Position numbers and translations under genes: made by a program. Below the pieces are notes generated by a model. That model was given only the letters and a program-made list of their open reading frames with translations. It was not told the DNA's origin and ran no database searches. Source: an uncultured Pseudomonadota bacterium (GTDB lineage Bacteria; Myxococcota_A; UBA796; SXON01). Taken from it: a DNA stretch of 64,000 nucleotides. Below are positions 29,665 to 40,020 of this stretch, one piece after another. The stretch is taken from the NCBI GenBank assembly GCA_903891165.1, contig CAITDR010000124.1:1-64000 (forward strand), written 5' to 3'. Position 1 is the first letter of the stretch, and the number at the start of each line of letters is the position of its first letter.

Positions 29665-30062
29665 TTCGGCGCCGCCGGGATTCCCTCCACCTTATCGCCG
29701 ACCTTGATACCATTTCTGGAATACCAACCCTGGTTTACCTCAAGAGCATACTGAGCTGGCCCAGCGGAGGCGGTGCCATGGGTATCCAAGGGCTTCATAT
29801 CGGAAATACTGATAATTACGCCCCGAGTATCGAGAAAAGCTATAGAAAGAGGGATACGCGTATTTTTCATCCAGAAGGAGCGAGGCTCAGCATTCTCATA
29901 CACAAAGAGCATCCCCTGACTCTCAGGCATACTCTCCCGATACATCAGGCCCAAGGCCCGTTCTTCGCCATTGTCGGCGATCTCCACGGAGATCGGCTTT
30001 CCCGCCACGGTGAGTGTGCTGAGATCCGCGCCATTACAAGCCAAAATCCATGCAAAAATCAT
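29661..30062 (-). CDS. DUF192 domain-containing protein
   Basis: [59 protein letters not shown]. Confidence 0.92.
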   Translation of the reverse strand: MIFAWILACNGADLSTLTVAGKPISVEIADNGEERALGLMYRESMPESQGMLFVYENAEPRSFWMKNTRIPLSIAFLDTRGVIISISDMKPLDTHGTASAGPAQYALEVNQGWYSRNGIKVGDKVEGIPAAPK

Positions 30063-31048
30063 GGCTTCTCTCCAGGAATTCCTAAAGCGCGCCGTCCGGA
30101 TTGGGTGAGAATACGCCCCTGCGGGGTCCGCTGCACAAGGCCCTCCCGGATCAAAAAGGGCTCGCAGACCTCCTCGATGGTGTCCTGCTCTTCGCCGATG
30201 GCCGCGGCGAGGTTGGATAGTCCCACCGGACCTCCATCAAAACGCACTGCAATGGCGTGGAGGATACGACGATCCAGGCTGTCCAGGCCGCGCTCGTCCA
30301 CGTCCAGGCGCCCCAGCGCCATGCGGGTCAGCTCCAGATCGATCACACCGTTACGATGAACCTGGGCAAAATCCCGCGCCCGACGCAGCAAACGGTTGGC
30401 AATCCGTGGGGTGCCCCGGGAGCGGCGCGCCAGCTCGAGCGCCGCATCTTCGGTCAGCTCCAGGCTCAGGCGTCCGGCACTCTGGAGGAGGATCGTTCTT
30501 AATTCGGCGGGCTGATAAAAATCGAGGACGGCCTGGATGCCGAAGCGGCCGCGCAGCGGACTGGTGAGTAGCCCGGAGCGGGTGGTGGCACCGACAAGGG
30601 TGAAGCGGGGCAGGGGCAGGCGCACCGACTGGGCCCCCGGACCCTGACCCAGGACAATGTCAATATGAAAGTCTTCTAAAGCCGGGTAGAGCACTTCTTC
30701 CACCGCACGCGGGAGGCGGTGGATTTCGTCGATAAAAAGCACCTCGCGCGGGCCCAGGCTGTTGAGGATCGCGGCCAGATCGCCGCCTCTTTCCAGGGTA
30801 GGTCCCGAAGCCGTACGCAGACCAACGCCCAGCTCGGTTGCAATGATGTGGGCGAGGGAGGTTTTTCCAAGACCCGGCGGGCCCGACAGGAGCACATGGT
30901 CCAGCGCCTCGTTGCGCGCCATGGCGGCCTGGACGTAGACCTTCAGGTTGTCCTTGATCTTCTCCTGGCCAATGTAGTCCGCAAAACGACGCGGACGAAG
31001 CGCGGGATCGACCTGCTCCTGCTCCACCGGATCCACCAAGCGGGTCAC
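30059..31048 (-). CDS. ruvB: Holliday junction branch migration DNA helicase RuvB
   Basis: [66 protein letters not shown]. Confidence 0.98.
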   Translation of the reverse strand: MTRLVDPVEQEQVDPALRPRRFADYIGQEKIKDNLKVYVQAAMARNEALDHVLLSGPPGLGKTSLAHIIATELGVGLRTASGPTLERGGDLAAILNSLGPREVLFIDEIHRLPRAVEEVLYPALEDFHIDIVLGQGPGAQSVRLPLPRFTLVGATTRSGLLTSPLRGRFGIQAVLDFYQPAELRTILLQSAGRLSLELTEDAALELARRSRGTPRIANRLLRRARDFAQVHRNGVIDLELTRMALGRLDVDERGLDSLDRRILHAIAVRFDGGPVGLSNLAAAIGEEQDTIEEVCEPFLIREGLVQRTPQGRILTQSGRRALGIPGEKP

Positions 31049-31620
31049 GCGCCACCTCCGGCAAAGATACGCAGCGCCTCGGCGAGGCGCGCCTGTAGCG
31101 GTGCGGCGCCCATACCCCGCTCCTTCAGAGTCTGCATCGTGCTGTCGATTTCAGAGGGTTTATAGCCCAATCTTCCGAGTGCCAGGGGCAGCGGATCGTC
31201 GGGACTGTGGATGACGGTCGAGGCGCCACCGGTAAGCTTGCCCTTCAGCTCCAGAATCAGGCGTTCGGCCGTCTTTTTTCCGATGCCGGAGATGGTGGAG
31301 AGGGTGCGGACATCGCCGCCGTTGACGGCCTGGGCCAAGGCGTCTACCGAAAGTGCTGAGAGCGCCGAAAGACCGATCCGTGGCCCCACCTGGCTCACCG
31401 AGATCAGTTGTTCAAAGACCTTTTTTTCGGCCGGGCTGCCGAAGCCATACAGGGTGATCGCATCCTCCCGGACGGCCGTATAGATCCACAGGGTGACGTC
31501 GCCTCGCAACGTCGCCAGCAACCGCTCCGGCACCAGAACGGCATAGCCGACCCCACCCACATCCAGGATCATCTGCTCGCCGTCCACCTCGGCCACGGTA
31601 CCGCGCAGTCTTCCGATCAT
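31045..31620 (-). CDS. ruvA: Holliday junction branch migration protein RuvA
   Basis: [49 protein letters not shown]. Confidence 0.97.
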   Translation of the reverse strand: MIGRLRGTVAEVDGEQMILDVGGVGYAVLVPERLLATLRGDVTLWIYTAVREDAITLYGFGSPAEKKVFEQLISVSQVGPRIGLSALSALSVDALAQAVNGGDVRTLSTISGIGKKTAERLILELKGKLTGGASTVIHSPDDPLPLALGRLGYKPSEIDSTMQTLKERGMGAAPLQARLAEALRIFAGGGA

Positions 31621-32108
31621 TTAGGGGCTCCCGGCATATTTTTCCAACCGTGCGCATGGTGGGTGATGGCGATGGCCACCGCGTCGGAGACATCGTGGGG
31701 CCCGCCCACCGGCGCCCCCAACAAAAGCCCCACCATCCGCTGCATCTGCTCTTTGTCAGCTCTTCCCGAGCCGGCAACCGAACTTTTGACGGTCATGGCA
31801 TTGTATTCCTGCACGGCAAGGCCACGCTGCGCCAAGGCGAGGAGCGCCACCCCACGCGCCTGCCCCAACTTCAGCGCGCTGGTGGAGGACTTGTGCGAAA
31901 AAATCGCTTCAATCGCCGCACATTCGGGCTTGTATCGATCAATCACCTCCAGAAGACCTTCGTAGATCTCCCGCAGCCGCTCGCCGGTGAGCGCATCGGT
32001 ATCGGTGCGGATTGCGCCCCCGGCTACCAGCCGATAGCGTCCGGCCTCCCGCTCCACCAGCCCCCAGCCGGTGGTGCGGCTGCCAGGGTCCACCCCGAGC
32101 ACACGCAT
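31617..32108 (-). CDS. ruvC: Crossover junction endodeoxyribonuclease RuvC
   Basis: MRVLGVDPGSRTTGWGLVE; ECAAIEAIFSHKSSTSALKLGQARGVALLA; DVSDAVAIAITHH. Confidence 0.98.
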   Translation of the reverse strand: MRVLGVDPGSRTTGWGLVEREAGRYRLVAGGAIRTDTDALTGERLREIYEGLLEVIDRYKPECAAIEAIFSHKSSTSALKLGQARGVALLALAQRGLAVQEYNAMTVKSSVAGSGRADKEQMQRMVGLLLGAPVGGPHDVSDAVAIAITHHAHGWKNMPGAPK

Positions 32109-32162
32109 CGAAGCTCTCCACGCGCGAAGGGACTATCCGGTGGGGGGGGCTTGCGCAAGGGT

Positions 32163-33917
32163 TCAGTGACCGACGGACGCCACCCCAAAACGCACCCGCC
32201 CCTTCTCCTCCTCCACCTTCCCCCGATCCCCTAGCTCCCGATCCAGCATCAATGCCGGATCCCAGCGCCAGATCGACCGGTCGCCATTCCGCTCGATCCA
32301 CACCTTCCCTTCGGCCACCGCTCGGCTGGCGGCGGCCAGATCGAAGCCGGAGGCACCTGGAAAAAGTGGAGAGAGATCGCGAATCAATGCCTCGAAGCGG
32401 CCCTGCACCTCGGGATCTACAAATTGGTAGCGATAGCGGGCCGTATAGGCCACGTGCAGCCAGGCGGGGCGTAGACCCACCCCGACCAGCCCCAAACGGG
32501 CGGCCATCCTCCCCAAAAGCTCCCCGGCCTCCCGGGCCATCCCCAGGCCGGGCACCTCTTGACCTGGCAAGGGTGGACGCTTAAAAGCTCCCTTCGGATG
32601 CCGTAAGGTAAGCCAATGAACAAACAAAACCCGCTGGTCTTCCAGTGTCTGGATCTCCAGGCTGGACTCCACCAGGATCTCCCGCTGCGGTGCCTCGGAA
32701 AAGCGGCCGCTCAACTGCATCCGCTCCCCCGGATCGGCCGCAAGCAGCTCCACACGGAAGTCGTGGTAGCCCAGGCTTTCCAGGGTGTGGAGGATGCCGA
32801 AGTGGTGCAGGGCCACCTCCACCCCGGCCGCCGTATAAAAACCCAGGAGACGGTCGGGTTTTGCCGGACGTAAGCCGAGGGTTGCGGCCAGATCGTCGTC
32901 CGACAGCTCCCAGGATCCCAGCTTGTCCTTGGGGAGTTCTTCCGAGAGGCGCGCATAGCGAAGGGCCATCGGATCGACGGTGACGGGTATCTTGGGCGGG
33001 CTATGCCGCCGCAAAATCCAGGCGGTACCTGCCAGGAGTCGCCAGGCATCCTCCCGGTACCCTCCGCCGGGCAACCATACCGACGGAAGCGCTTTGAGCT
33101 TTTCTGCTACCCGACGATCTCGCTCCCAGGCCCCGTCAAAACTCAGGGCCAGGCCGCCCAGGGGATCCCCCGCCAGCACGTCGCCCCCGGCGATGACAAA
33201 AACCAGCGCACAGGGCGGCATCCGCAACAACAGCGCGTTCAGCCGCTCCAGGTAAGCGGCATCGTCTGCCCTGGGGCACACCGTTTCGTCCACCCCGGGC
33301 AGCTCTCCCCAATCCACGCCAGAAATGGATCCAATCCAGATTTCTCCTAATTTTTCGGTACATGCGGCGGTGCCATCAGGCGGGTGCGCATCGAGATCAA
33401 GGACGCCAATTCGGCCTTTAAAACCCTCACTCCGCAGCACCGCCACCGCCACGGCGATGTCATTGACCGCACACATCCCCGCTCCCTTTCCGGGATAGGC
33501 ATGGTGGAAGCCGCCAAAAAGATTGAGCGCGACCCCCTTGGTCTGTAGCACCTCCCGTGCCGCCGCCAGCGTGCCCCCGCAGGCCATCCGGATGGCGGAG
33601 AGCAGCGGATCCACCTGAATATCCCAGCTTTCCAGTGCAAAAACCCGCGCCAGGGTTTCGGGCAGGCTCAGTGCCTCCAGCCAGGCCGCGTCGTGGACCC
33701 GCGCCAGGTCTGAGTAGGCAATCCGCTCCGGACGCCGTTGTTGATCTTTCCCAAGGATCCCCTCCTCTTCCAGAAACCACAGCACCAGATCGGCGCGCCG
33801 CGGATCAAAGCCCACCCGCGCCTGCATCGTCGTAAAGGGCAGACGGTAGGAGGGGTCGTACCACACGGGGACCTGTGGGGCGGACCACCAGTCGGAGAGG
33901 CGTTGGAGGATAGACAC
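32163..33917 (-). CDS. Histone-deacetylase-superfamily protein with long C-terminal extension
   Basis: LFGGFHHAYPGKGAGMCAVNDIAVAVAVL; GVLDLDAHPPDGTAA; IAGGDVLAGDPLGGLALS; LPGGGY. Confidence 0.85.
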   Translation of the reverse strand: MSILQRLSDWWSAPQVPVWYDPSYRLPFTTMQARVGFDPRRADLVLWFLEEEGILGKDQQRRPERIAYSDLARVHDAAWLEALSLPETLARVFALESWDIQVDPLLSAIRMACGGTLAAAREVLQTKGVALNLFGGFHHAYPGKGAGMCAVNDIAVAVAVLRSEGFKGRIGVLDLDAHPPDGTAACTEKLGEIWIGSISGVDWGELPGVDETVCPRADDAAYLERLNALLLRMPPCALVFVIAGGDVLAGDPLGGLALSFDGAWERDRRVAEKLKALPSVWLPGGGYREDAWRLLAGTAWILRRHSPPKIPVTVDPMALRYARLSEELPKDKLGSWELSDDDLAATLGLRPAKPDRLLGFYTAAGVEVALHHFGILHTLESLGYHDFRVELLAADPGERMQLSGRFSEAPQREILVESSLEIQTLEDQRVLFVHWLTLRHPKGAFKRPPLPGQEVPGLGMAREAGELLGRMAARLGLVGVGLRPAWLHVAYTARYRYQFVDPEVQGRFEALIRDLSPLFPGASGFDLAAASRAVAEGKVWIERNGDRSIWRWDPALMLDRELGDRGKVEEEKGRVRFGVASVGH

Positions 33918-33998
33918 ATCGCTGTCTATCCCGGCGCCGCCCCAGCCCCTCCCAAAAAACCCTTCCCCTTTGCCCCACGGTGACTAGCTTCCTCCGCC

Positions 33999-34253
33999 AT
34001 GCCGCGCCCGACCTTCCCCCATACGATGTTGGATCTTGTCCATGCTGTTGATGGCCCGCTGGGCCTCGTGGTGGGGGATCTCCCCAATGGGCAACTTTAT
34101 GTGCTGAAACGAAATCGGAAGACGCCGGGCTACAGCCTGTTGGGCTACCGGGATGTCAGCCGAAAGGATCTGCTGTCCAGCCGGGAGATCGCAGATCGTC
34201 GCGAGGCATTGAATGCTATGTCTGAGGCCATCGGCCTGGGAGAACGCCTATGA
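33999..34253 (+). CDS. Small conserved-looking protein of unknown function (84 aa)
   Basis: MPRPTFPHTMLDLVHAVDGPLGLVVGDLPNGQLYVLKRNRKTPGYSLLGYRDVS...; ATGA overlap with downstream helicase gene. Confidence 0.6.
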   Translation: MPRPTFPHTMLDLVHAVDGPLGLVVGDLPNGQLYVLKRNRKTPGYSLLGYRDVSRKDLLSSREIADRREALNAMSEAIGLGERL

Positions 34254-36286
34254 ACCCGGTGGTACAAGAAGAGATCGGCTGTCTGGAAGAGGTCGTCGCG
34301 GCGATGCAGCGGGTGCCTCCGCCGGAGAGCCTGGACGAAACTGGGCTTTTGGCGGAGCTGGAGCGGCTTCGGGAAGACGCACGCACCGCCAAAAACGAAG
34401 ATAAAGCCGCCATTGAGCAGCACTATGAGCATATGGGGCGCCTGTTGGAGCAGCTCCGCAAGGGGCGGCCCACCGACTCCGTGGACCCCGAGAGCCCCTA
34501 TTTTGCCCACATCCGTATCCGGCAGGGCAGTCGGGACACCGACATCTTCCTGGGCAAGGCAACGCGACTCGGCGATGGTCTGCGGATTGTAGACTGGCGC
34601 CATGCGCCCATCGCAAAAGTCTACTACCAGTACGAGGAAGGAGAGGAGTACGAAGAGGATCTTGGCCATAAAACCTTGACAGGTCAAGTGATAGCACGGC
34701 GCACCGTCTCCATCCGGGAGCGGGAGCTGGAGCGGGTTTCTGCGCCGCAAGGCACCTGGGTTCGGGAGGACGGCGCGTGGACCGAATTGGCCACCTTGAA
34801 GCCGGTTCGTATGGATGCCACGGGGGTCTTTTTGTGGCACCGGGCCGCAGGGGACCAGAAATTGGGCACCGGTCTGGCGCGGCGGGCCGACAAACACCTG
34901 CCGGACATTGCCGCACTCATCGACAAAGAGCAGTTTGAACTTATCTCAAGGCCCGACGCCGGGCCGGTGATCCTGCGGGGTGGTGCCGGATCGGGCAAGA
35001 CCACAGTGGCCCTGCACCGCATCGCCTGGCTGGCCCACCAGAACCCCACCCGCTTTGCACCGCACCGGATGCAGGTAGTCGTTTGGGGCAAGGCACTTCG
35101 GGACTATGTAAGCAAGGTCCTGCCGAATCTGGGGGTGAACAATGTGGCGGTCACCACCTGGTCGGAGTGGTCCCGGCGGCTGGTGGGTCGTCTCTTTCCG
35201 ATGTTGCCGGGCCACGCAAATGCCAACACCCCTGCCATGGTTGCCAGGTTCAAGCTGCATCCTGCACTTCCGTTGAAGCTGGAAAAGCTGATCCGCGGCC
35301 GCAAGGTGCAGGCCAACCCCTCGGCGGTCTTAGAGGACTGGCGCCTGGTGACCTCCGACCGGAGCCTGATGGAAGAGCTGGGCTTTACCCCTGCAGAAAC
35401 CGAGCAGATCGCCGAACATGCCCGCGCTCAGCAGACCCAGTTGGACCGGCGCCTGGAGCGGGAAAAGGGAGCGGAACCCTGGCTGGACGAGGAGGACGAC
35501 GCCATCCTCTTGCGATGCTGGCAGCTCCGCCTGGGGGCGCTGAAGGCCAAAGGTGGTGGAGAGCTGCGCTACAGCCACATTGCCGTGGATGAAGCCCAGG
35601 ATTTTGCAGCGATGGAACTTGCCGTGCTGATGGGCACCCTGGACAAACACCGCTGCATCACGCTGGCGGGTGACACCCAGCAGCACATTCTGGAAGTGGG
35701 CGGAACCGGCGATTGGAGCACCCTTCTCGATAGCCTGGGTATCCCAGCCACATCGTTGTCCTCGCTGCGCATCTCCTACCGCTCCACCCGCCCGATCACC
35801 GCCTATGCCCGGGCCATCCTGGGCAAAGCCGCAGAGGACGACCAGGCACCGCTGACCACCCGCGACGGCCCCCCCGTCGAGATCCTCCCCTTCCCCGACC
35901 ACGGTGCCTGTGTGGACTTTTTGGGGCGTGCGCTGCGGCCGCTCTTGGGACGGGAGCCCAATGCCTCCATCGCCATCATTACGCCCACGTTGGAGCTTGC
36001 CCGCACCTATTTCCGGGGTCTGGAGCGGATGGAGCTGGCAAGGCTGCGGCTGATAGAGGATCAGACCTACAGCTTCACCCCCGGCATCGACGTGGTGGAT
36101 GTAAGCCAGGTCAAGGGACTTGAGTTCGACTATGTAATTGTGGTGGAGGCCAGCAGCGAGTACTACCCGGATCGCCCGCACCTGCGTCGTCTCTTGCATG
36201 TGGCGGCCTCGCGTGCGATCCACCAGCTCTGGTTTACGATGGTGGGTGACCCCTCACCGCTGCTTCCTCGGGAGGTCAAGCCATGA
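34250..36286 (+). CDS. HelD/UvrD-like superfamily 1 helicase
   Basis: IVDWRHAPIAKVYYQ (HelD-type), Walker A GGAGSGKTTVALHRIAWL, VDEAQDFAAMELAVL, LAGDTQQHI, GLEFDYVIVVEAS, LLHVAASRA. Confidence 0.88.
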   Translation: MNPVVQEEIGCLEEVVAAMQRVPPPESLDETGLLAELERLREDARTAKNEDKAAIEQHYEHMGRLLEQLRKGRPTDSVDPESPYFAHIRIRQGSRDTDIFLGKATRLGDGLRIVDWRHAPIAKVYYQYEEGEEYEEDLGHKTLTGQVIARRTVSIRERELERVSAPQGTWVREDGAWTELATLKPVRMDATGVFLWHRAAGDQKLGTGLARRADKHLPDIAALIDKEQFELISRPDAGPVILRGGAGSGKTTVALHRIAWLAHQNPTRFAPHRMQVVVWGKALRDYVSKVLPNLGVNNVAVTTWSEWSRRLVGRLFPMLPGHANANTPAMVARFKLHPALPLKLEKLIRGRKVQANPSAVLEDWRLVTSDRSLMEELGFTPAETEQIAEHARAQQTQLDRRLEREKGAEPWLDEEDDAILLRCWQLRLGALKAKGGGELRYSHIAVDEAQDFAAMELAVLMGTLDKHRCITLAGDTQQHILEVGGTGDWSTLLDSLGIPATSLSSLRISYRSTRPITAYARAILGKAAEDDQAPLTTRDGPPVEILPFPDHGACVDFLGRALRPLLGREPNASIAIITPTLELARTYFRGLERMELARLRLIEDQTYSFTPGIDVVDVSQVKGLEFDYVIVVEASSEYYPDRPHLRRLLHVAASRAIHQLWFTMVGDPSPLLPREVKP

Positions 36287-37218
36287 ATCCTGCGGCCCTT
36301 ACCCGTCTGCGTAGTGGCGGAACCGACCGGTTGGTGGATCTGCTCCTGGATGATGTTCTGGATCGCCCGCTGGCCGAGCTGGTGGACCCGGCCTGGGCGG
36401 CCCGACAATTGGTGGTGGCCGCACGTGCGGTGGCGGCCGACCAGAAGCTGGAAGACTGGCTGCGGCAGCGCTTGGCCGAGCTGAGAAAGCAGGTTCCCAG
36501 AGGGCATCTTCCCCTCCCCGCCGAGGTGCGGCGCCCGCTGGAGGAGGTGCTCAAAAAGCCCTACCGTCCGGACCGGCTCCTTGTTGGGCGACTGATGGAT
36601 CACGACGCCGCTCGGCTGATGCTGAAGAGCACTTTTCAGGATCTTCTGGTCAGCTTTGGGCGCAAGTTAAAGCCGGTGATGCCCAGCAAACCGCCCGGGC
36701 TCAACCTGGGAAGGCTCTCCAAAATCGGCGAAGCGGTCAGCGGGGTGGTGGGACAGGAAGTCGAGCGGCAGGTGGAGGAGAAGGCACGGGAGTTTATGGA
36801 GGCCGGGGTGCAGAGGCTGGTGAACACCATCGCCGATCACCTGTGTGACCCGCGCCATGTGCAGGAGTACGCATCCTGGCGGGTCTATGCGTTGGATGTA
36901 CTTTTAAGCACGGATATGCGCGATCTGGAGAAGGAGTTAGAGAAGCTGGATCCGGATGCTTTGGTCGCGACCGGTACCGCAATTGCCCGGGGTTTTCTGG
37001 GAAGAGCGGAGCTGGAGGGAGAGCTGGAAACGGTGATGAAGGCGGCCCTGGATCAGACTGGCAACCGATCGCTGCGCGACCTGCTTTCTGAAGTAGGAAG
37101 TGGAGAGTTGGGCGACCAAAGTATCAAAATGCTCCGGGACCTGCTGCGGCAACGTGCGGCGGCCGTGGTGGAAACGGAGGCCTTCGCCCAGTGGTGGGCG
37201 GAGGTGGTGGAGGGATGA
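36283..37218 (+). CDS. Hypothetical helical protein, coupled to HelD-like gene
   Basis: ATGA overlap with upstream stop; long alpha-helical ORF with no family recognised. Confidence 0.65.
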   Translation: MNPAALTRLRSGGTDRLVDLLLDDVLDRPLAELVDPAWAARQLVVAARAVAADQKLEDWLRQRLAELRKQVPRGHLPLPAEVRRPLEEVLKKPYRPDRLLVGRLMDHDAARLMLKSTFQDLLVSFGRKLKPVMPSKPPGLNLGRLSKIGEAVSGVVGQEVERQVEEKAREFMEAGVQRLVNTIADHLCDPRHVQEYASWRVYALDVLLSTDMRDLEKELEKLDPDALVATGTAIARGFLGRAELEGELETVMKAALDQTGNRSLRDLLSEVGSGELGDQSIKMLRDLLRQRAAAVVETEAFAQWWAEVVEG

Positions 37219-38183
37219 TCTGGCTCTCCGCGCTGGCCTGGGCACACCGGCCAGGACTTTCCTACGCCAAGATCGAGGGAGATAGCCTGATTCTCACCTT
37301 TGCGGCGCCAGAGCTGCAGGGACTTGCGCCGCTGAACGACCTGGAAGCCTCACGTCTGCTCCTGGCCCAGGCAACCATCGACAAAACCGAAGTGTTGTCG
37401 AATGATATCGTCTGCCCGCATAGCGAAGCCACCATCCACGCCGTGGAAAATGATGGGATCGAGCTGCGCTCTACGCTGGACTGCCCCTCGGGCGATACGT
37501 GGACCTACCGCGCCAACTTTTTGAAGGACTTTGAGCCCGGGCACCGGCACTACCTGGAGGTGGATGCCCAGCCCATCGGTGTACTGGATCAAGGCAACCT
37601 GGAAGCCACTTTTACGGGGGTTGCCGACCGGAGCGAGGTGGCAGAGCGCTTCCTGCACCTGGGGGTGGAGCATATCTGGACCGGCTACGACCACCTGCTC
37701 TTTTTGGCCGGGCTTTTGTTAGCAGCCGCGCGCCTGAAAGATATGTTATTTATTGTAACCGGATTCACGGTGGCCCACTCCATCACCCTGTCACTGGCGG
37801 CCACCGGGATCCTGGTGGTGCCTCCGGAGATCGTGGAGCCCGCCATCGCCGCCTCCATCGTGTGGGTGGGGCTGGAGAACCTGTGGAAGCCCCCACCCCG
37901 ACGGCGGGTGGTGCTCACATTTTTGTTGGGCTTGATTCACGGCTTTGGTTTCGCCGGAATGTTGGCCGAGCTGGGGCTGCCCGCGGGAAATCTGGCCTTG
38001 GCGCTGGTGTGTTTCAACGGCGGAGTAGAGCTGGGACAGGCGGGTGTGGTGCTGGTGCTGCTGCCGATCCTGTTGCTGCTACGACGGCGGCCCTGGTGGG
38101 AACGGTATGCCGTACCGCTGTTGTCGCTCGGGGTAGCGGCGATGGGGCTTTATTGGCTGGTGGAGCGGGTTTTGGGGAGGTGA
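37215..38183 (+). CDS. HupE/UreJ-family membrane protein
   Basis: HLGVEHIWTGYDHLLFLAGLLL; FTVAHSITLSLAATG; LLGLIHGFGFAGML; start at 37215 overlaps previous stop. Confidence 0.85.
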   Translation: MIWLSALAWAHRPGLSYAKIEGDSLILTFAAPELQGLAPLNDLEASRLLLAQATIDKTEVLSNDIVCPHSEATIHAVENDGIELRSTLDCPSGDTWTYRANFLKDFEPGHRHYLEVDAQPIGVLDQGNLEATFTGVADRSEVAERFLHLGVEHIWTGYDHLLFLAGLLLAAARLKDMLFIVTGFTVAHSITLSLAATGILVVPPEIVEPAIAASIVWVGLENLWKPPPRRRVVLTFLLGLIHGFGFAGMLAELGLPAGNLALALVCFNGGVELGQAGVVLVLLPILLLLRRRPWWERYAVPLLSLGVAAMGLYWLVERVLGR

Positions 38184-38198
38184 ATGAGGGTTCATTCA
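38181..38198. repeat. 18-bp palindrome TGAATGA-GGGT-TCATTCA (left flank)
   Basis: Perfect 7-bp arms with 4-nt loop; near-identical inverted copy at 39910-39927. Confidence 0.75.
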
Positions 38199-38253
38199 TT
38201 GTCCGGCGCGGCGATGGCTGCCGGAGGGGCCCGCTTCATGATAACTTGCAGCG

Positions 38254-39891
38254 ATGCCGCCGCCGATCCTGATCTCCACCTCTGACTTCCTGAAGATTCG
38301 CAAGGCCCAAGGTCTGTATGTGGACAAAAGCGACTTCATCGTGGAAGTGCTCCGGCGGCCGGCCGAGGCCCAGCTTTACCCGCGGCCCCGGCGTTTTGGA
38401 AAGACCACGAGCATGTCGGCGTTACGCTATTTCCTGGAAAAAGGGGAAGATCGGAGCAGCTTCTTCTCCGACCTGAAGGTCTGGCAGGATCCGCTGTGTC
38501 GGAAGCACTTTCAGAAGTATGCAGTGATCAACCTGAGCTTCAAAGACGTAAAACCGCAGCGATGGGAGGAGATGAAGGTACAACTTGAGGATGTGGTGCG
38601 CGACGAGCTACGGCGACACATGCCCGGGCTGCGGACCGCAGGGATCGATCCGGCGCTGGTGGGGATGCTGGATGCGGCAAGCTCCGGCGATGTTCGCCCC
38701 AGAATTCTCGTCAACCTCTGCGAGGCGCTGTACGCCGCAACCGGCGAAAATGTAGTGCTGCTGATCGACGAGTACGACGCCCCCCTTCTGCACGCCTGGA
38801 CTCGCGGCTACTACGACGAAGTTGCCTCCTGGTTCCGGGCTTTTCTTACGGCCGGCCTCAAGGACAACAGCTACCTGTACCGGGGCGTGCTGACCGGGAT
38901 CCTCCGCGTTGCCAAAGAGTCCATGTTTTCTGGGCTCAACAACGTACAGGTCTATAGCCTACTCTCCAAAAAGGAGGAGCTGTTCGGCTTCACCGAAGCC
39001 GAAGTAGCCGATCTGTTGCAACTCTATGGCCGGGAGGCCGAAGCGGAAGAAATCCGGGCTTGGTACAATGGCTATCGCTTTGGGGGGCGCACCGTCTACA
39101 ACCCCTGGTCCATCCTGAGCGTGCTGGGCTCGCCGGAGGAGGATCTGGGCCCTCACTGGCTGAACACCAGCGACAATGCCATGGTGCGCGAGCTTTTGTT
39201 GAAGGAGGCGGATCTACAACCTGCCATCACAACCTTGTTAGCAGGAGGTTCCATTGAGCGGAGTGTGGACGAAAATGTAGTACTACGCGACCTGACCGGG
39301 GATCATATCTGGAGCTTCCTACTCTTTTCTGGCTATCTGAAGGCACTTTCTTTCCGGGAGGATCAGGGGCGAACGCTTGCTGAGTTGGGCATTCCCAATC
39401 GGGAAGTGACCAAACTCTGGCAGAACACCTTTGTGCGCTGGCTGGAAACGGCGGCGGGTCAGATCGAGCCACTGCACCAGGCCATCCTTGCCGGTGCAGC
39501 CGAAAAGGTAGAGCAGATCCTATCCAAAATGCTACTTCGGCACGTCTCGCAACACGACGTGACCATGACCCAGAGCGAAGCCTTCTATCACGCATTTGTG
39601 TTAGGATTACTGGTGAGCATGGAGCGCACACACTTCGTGCGCAGCAACCGGGAAGTAGGCAAGGGTCGTGCGGATGTCCAGATCATTCCCAAACAGCCTG
39701 GCCAGCCGGGAGTGGTACTGGAGTTCAAAAGACAGGACGACAAACGGAGCCTTTTTGCCCACGCCGGAGCCGCCCTGCGCCAGATCCAGCAGAAGGGCTA
39801 CTGCACCGAGCTGGAGTCCGCCGGCGCCACCCCCATCCACCGCCTGGGCATCTCCTTTGCGGGAAAAGACGTGTCGGTTCGGGGTGGTTGA
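38254..39891 (+). CDS. AAA-ATPase-like / PD-(D/E)XK nuclease superfamily protein (DUF1703-type)
   Basis: VDKSDFIVEVLRRPAEAQLYPRPRRFGKTTSMSALRYFLE; LLIDEYDAPLLHAW; GKGRADVQIIPKQPGQPGVVLEFKRQ. Confidence 0.9.
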   Translation: MPPPILISTSDFLKIRKAQGLYVDKSDFIVEVLRRPAEAQLYPRPRRFGKTTSMSALRYFLEKGEDRSSFFSDLKVWQDPLCRKHFQKYAVINLSFKDVKPQRWEEMKVQLEDVVRDELRRHMPGLRTAGIDPALVGMLDAASSGDVRPRILVNLCEALYAATGENVVLLIDEYDAPLLHAWTRGYYDEVASWFRAFLTAGLKDNSYLYRGVLTGILRVAKESMFSGLNNVQVYSLLSKKEELFGFTEAEVADLLQLYGREAEAEEIRAWYNGYRFGGRTVYNPWSILSVLGSPEEDLGPHWLNTSDNAMVRELLLKEADLQPAITTLLAGGSIERSVDENVVLRDLTGDHIWSFLLFSGYLKALSFREDQGRTLAELGIPNREVTKLWQNTFVRWLETAAGQIEPLHQAILAGAAEKVEQILSKMLLRHVSQHDVTMTQSEAFYHAFVLGLLVSMERTHFVRSNREVGKGRADVQIIPKQPGQPGVVLEFKRQDDKRSLFAHAGAALRQIQQKGYCTELESAGATPIHRLGISFAGKDVSVRGG

Positions 39892-39909
39892 GGGGGGCCA
39901 TCTCTCCCC

Positions 39910-39927
39910 TGAATGAAGCCTCATTCA
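39910..39927. repeat. 18-bp palindrome TGAATGA-AGCC-TCATTCA (right flank)
   Basis: Reverse complement TGAATGAGGCTTCATTCA matches the left copy at 17/18 positions. Confidence 0.75.
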
Positions 39928-40020
39928 TTTCTTCCCCACCTCCAAGCCCCCGAAAAGGCGCCTGCGGCGTTCCTCGCCGCACGCGCCTTTGTGGGTGTTG
40001 CAACCGCCAGGCTTATTCCC

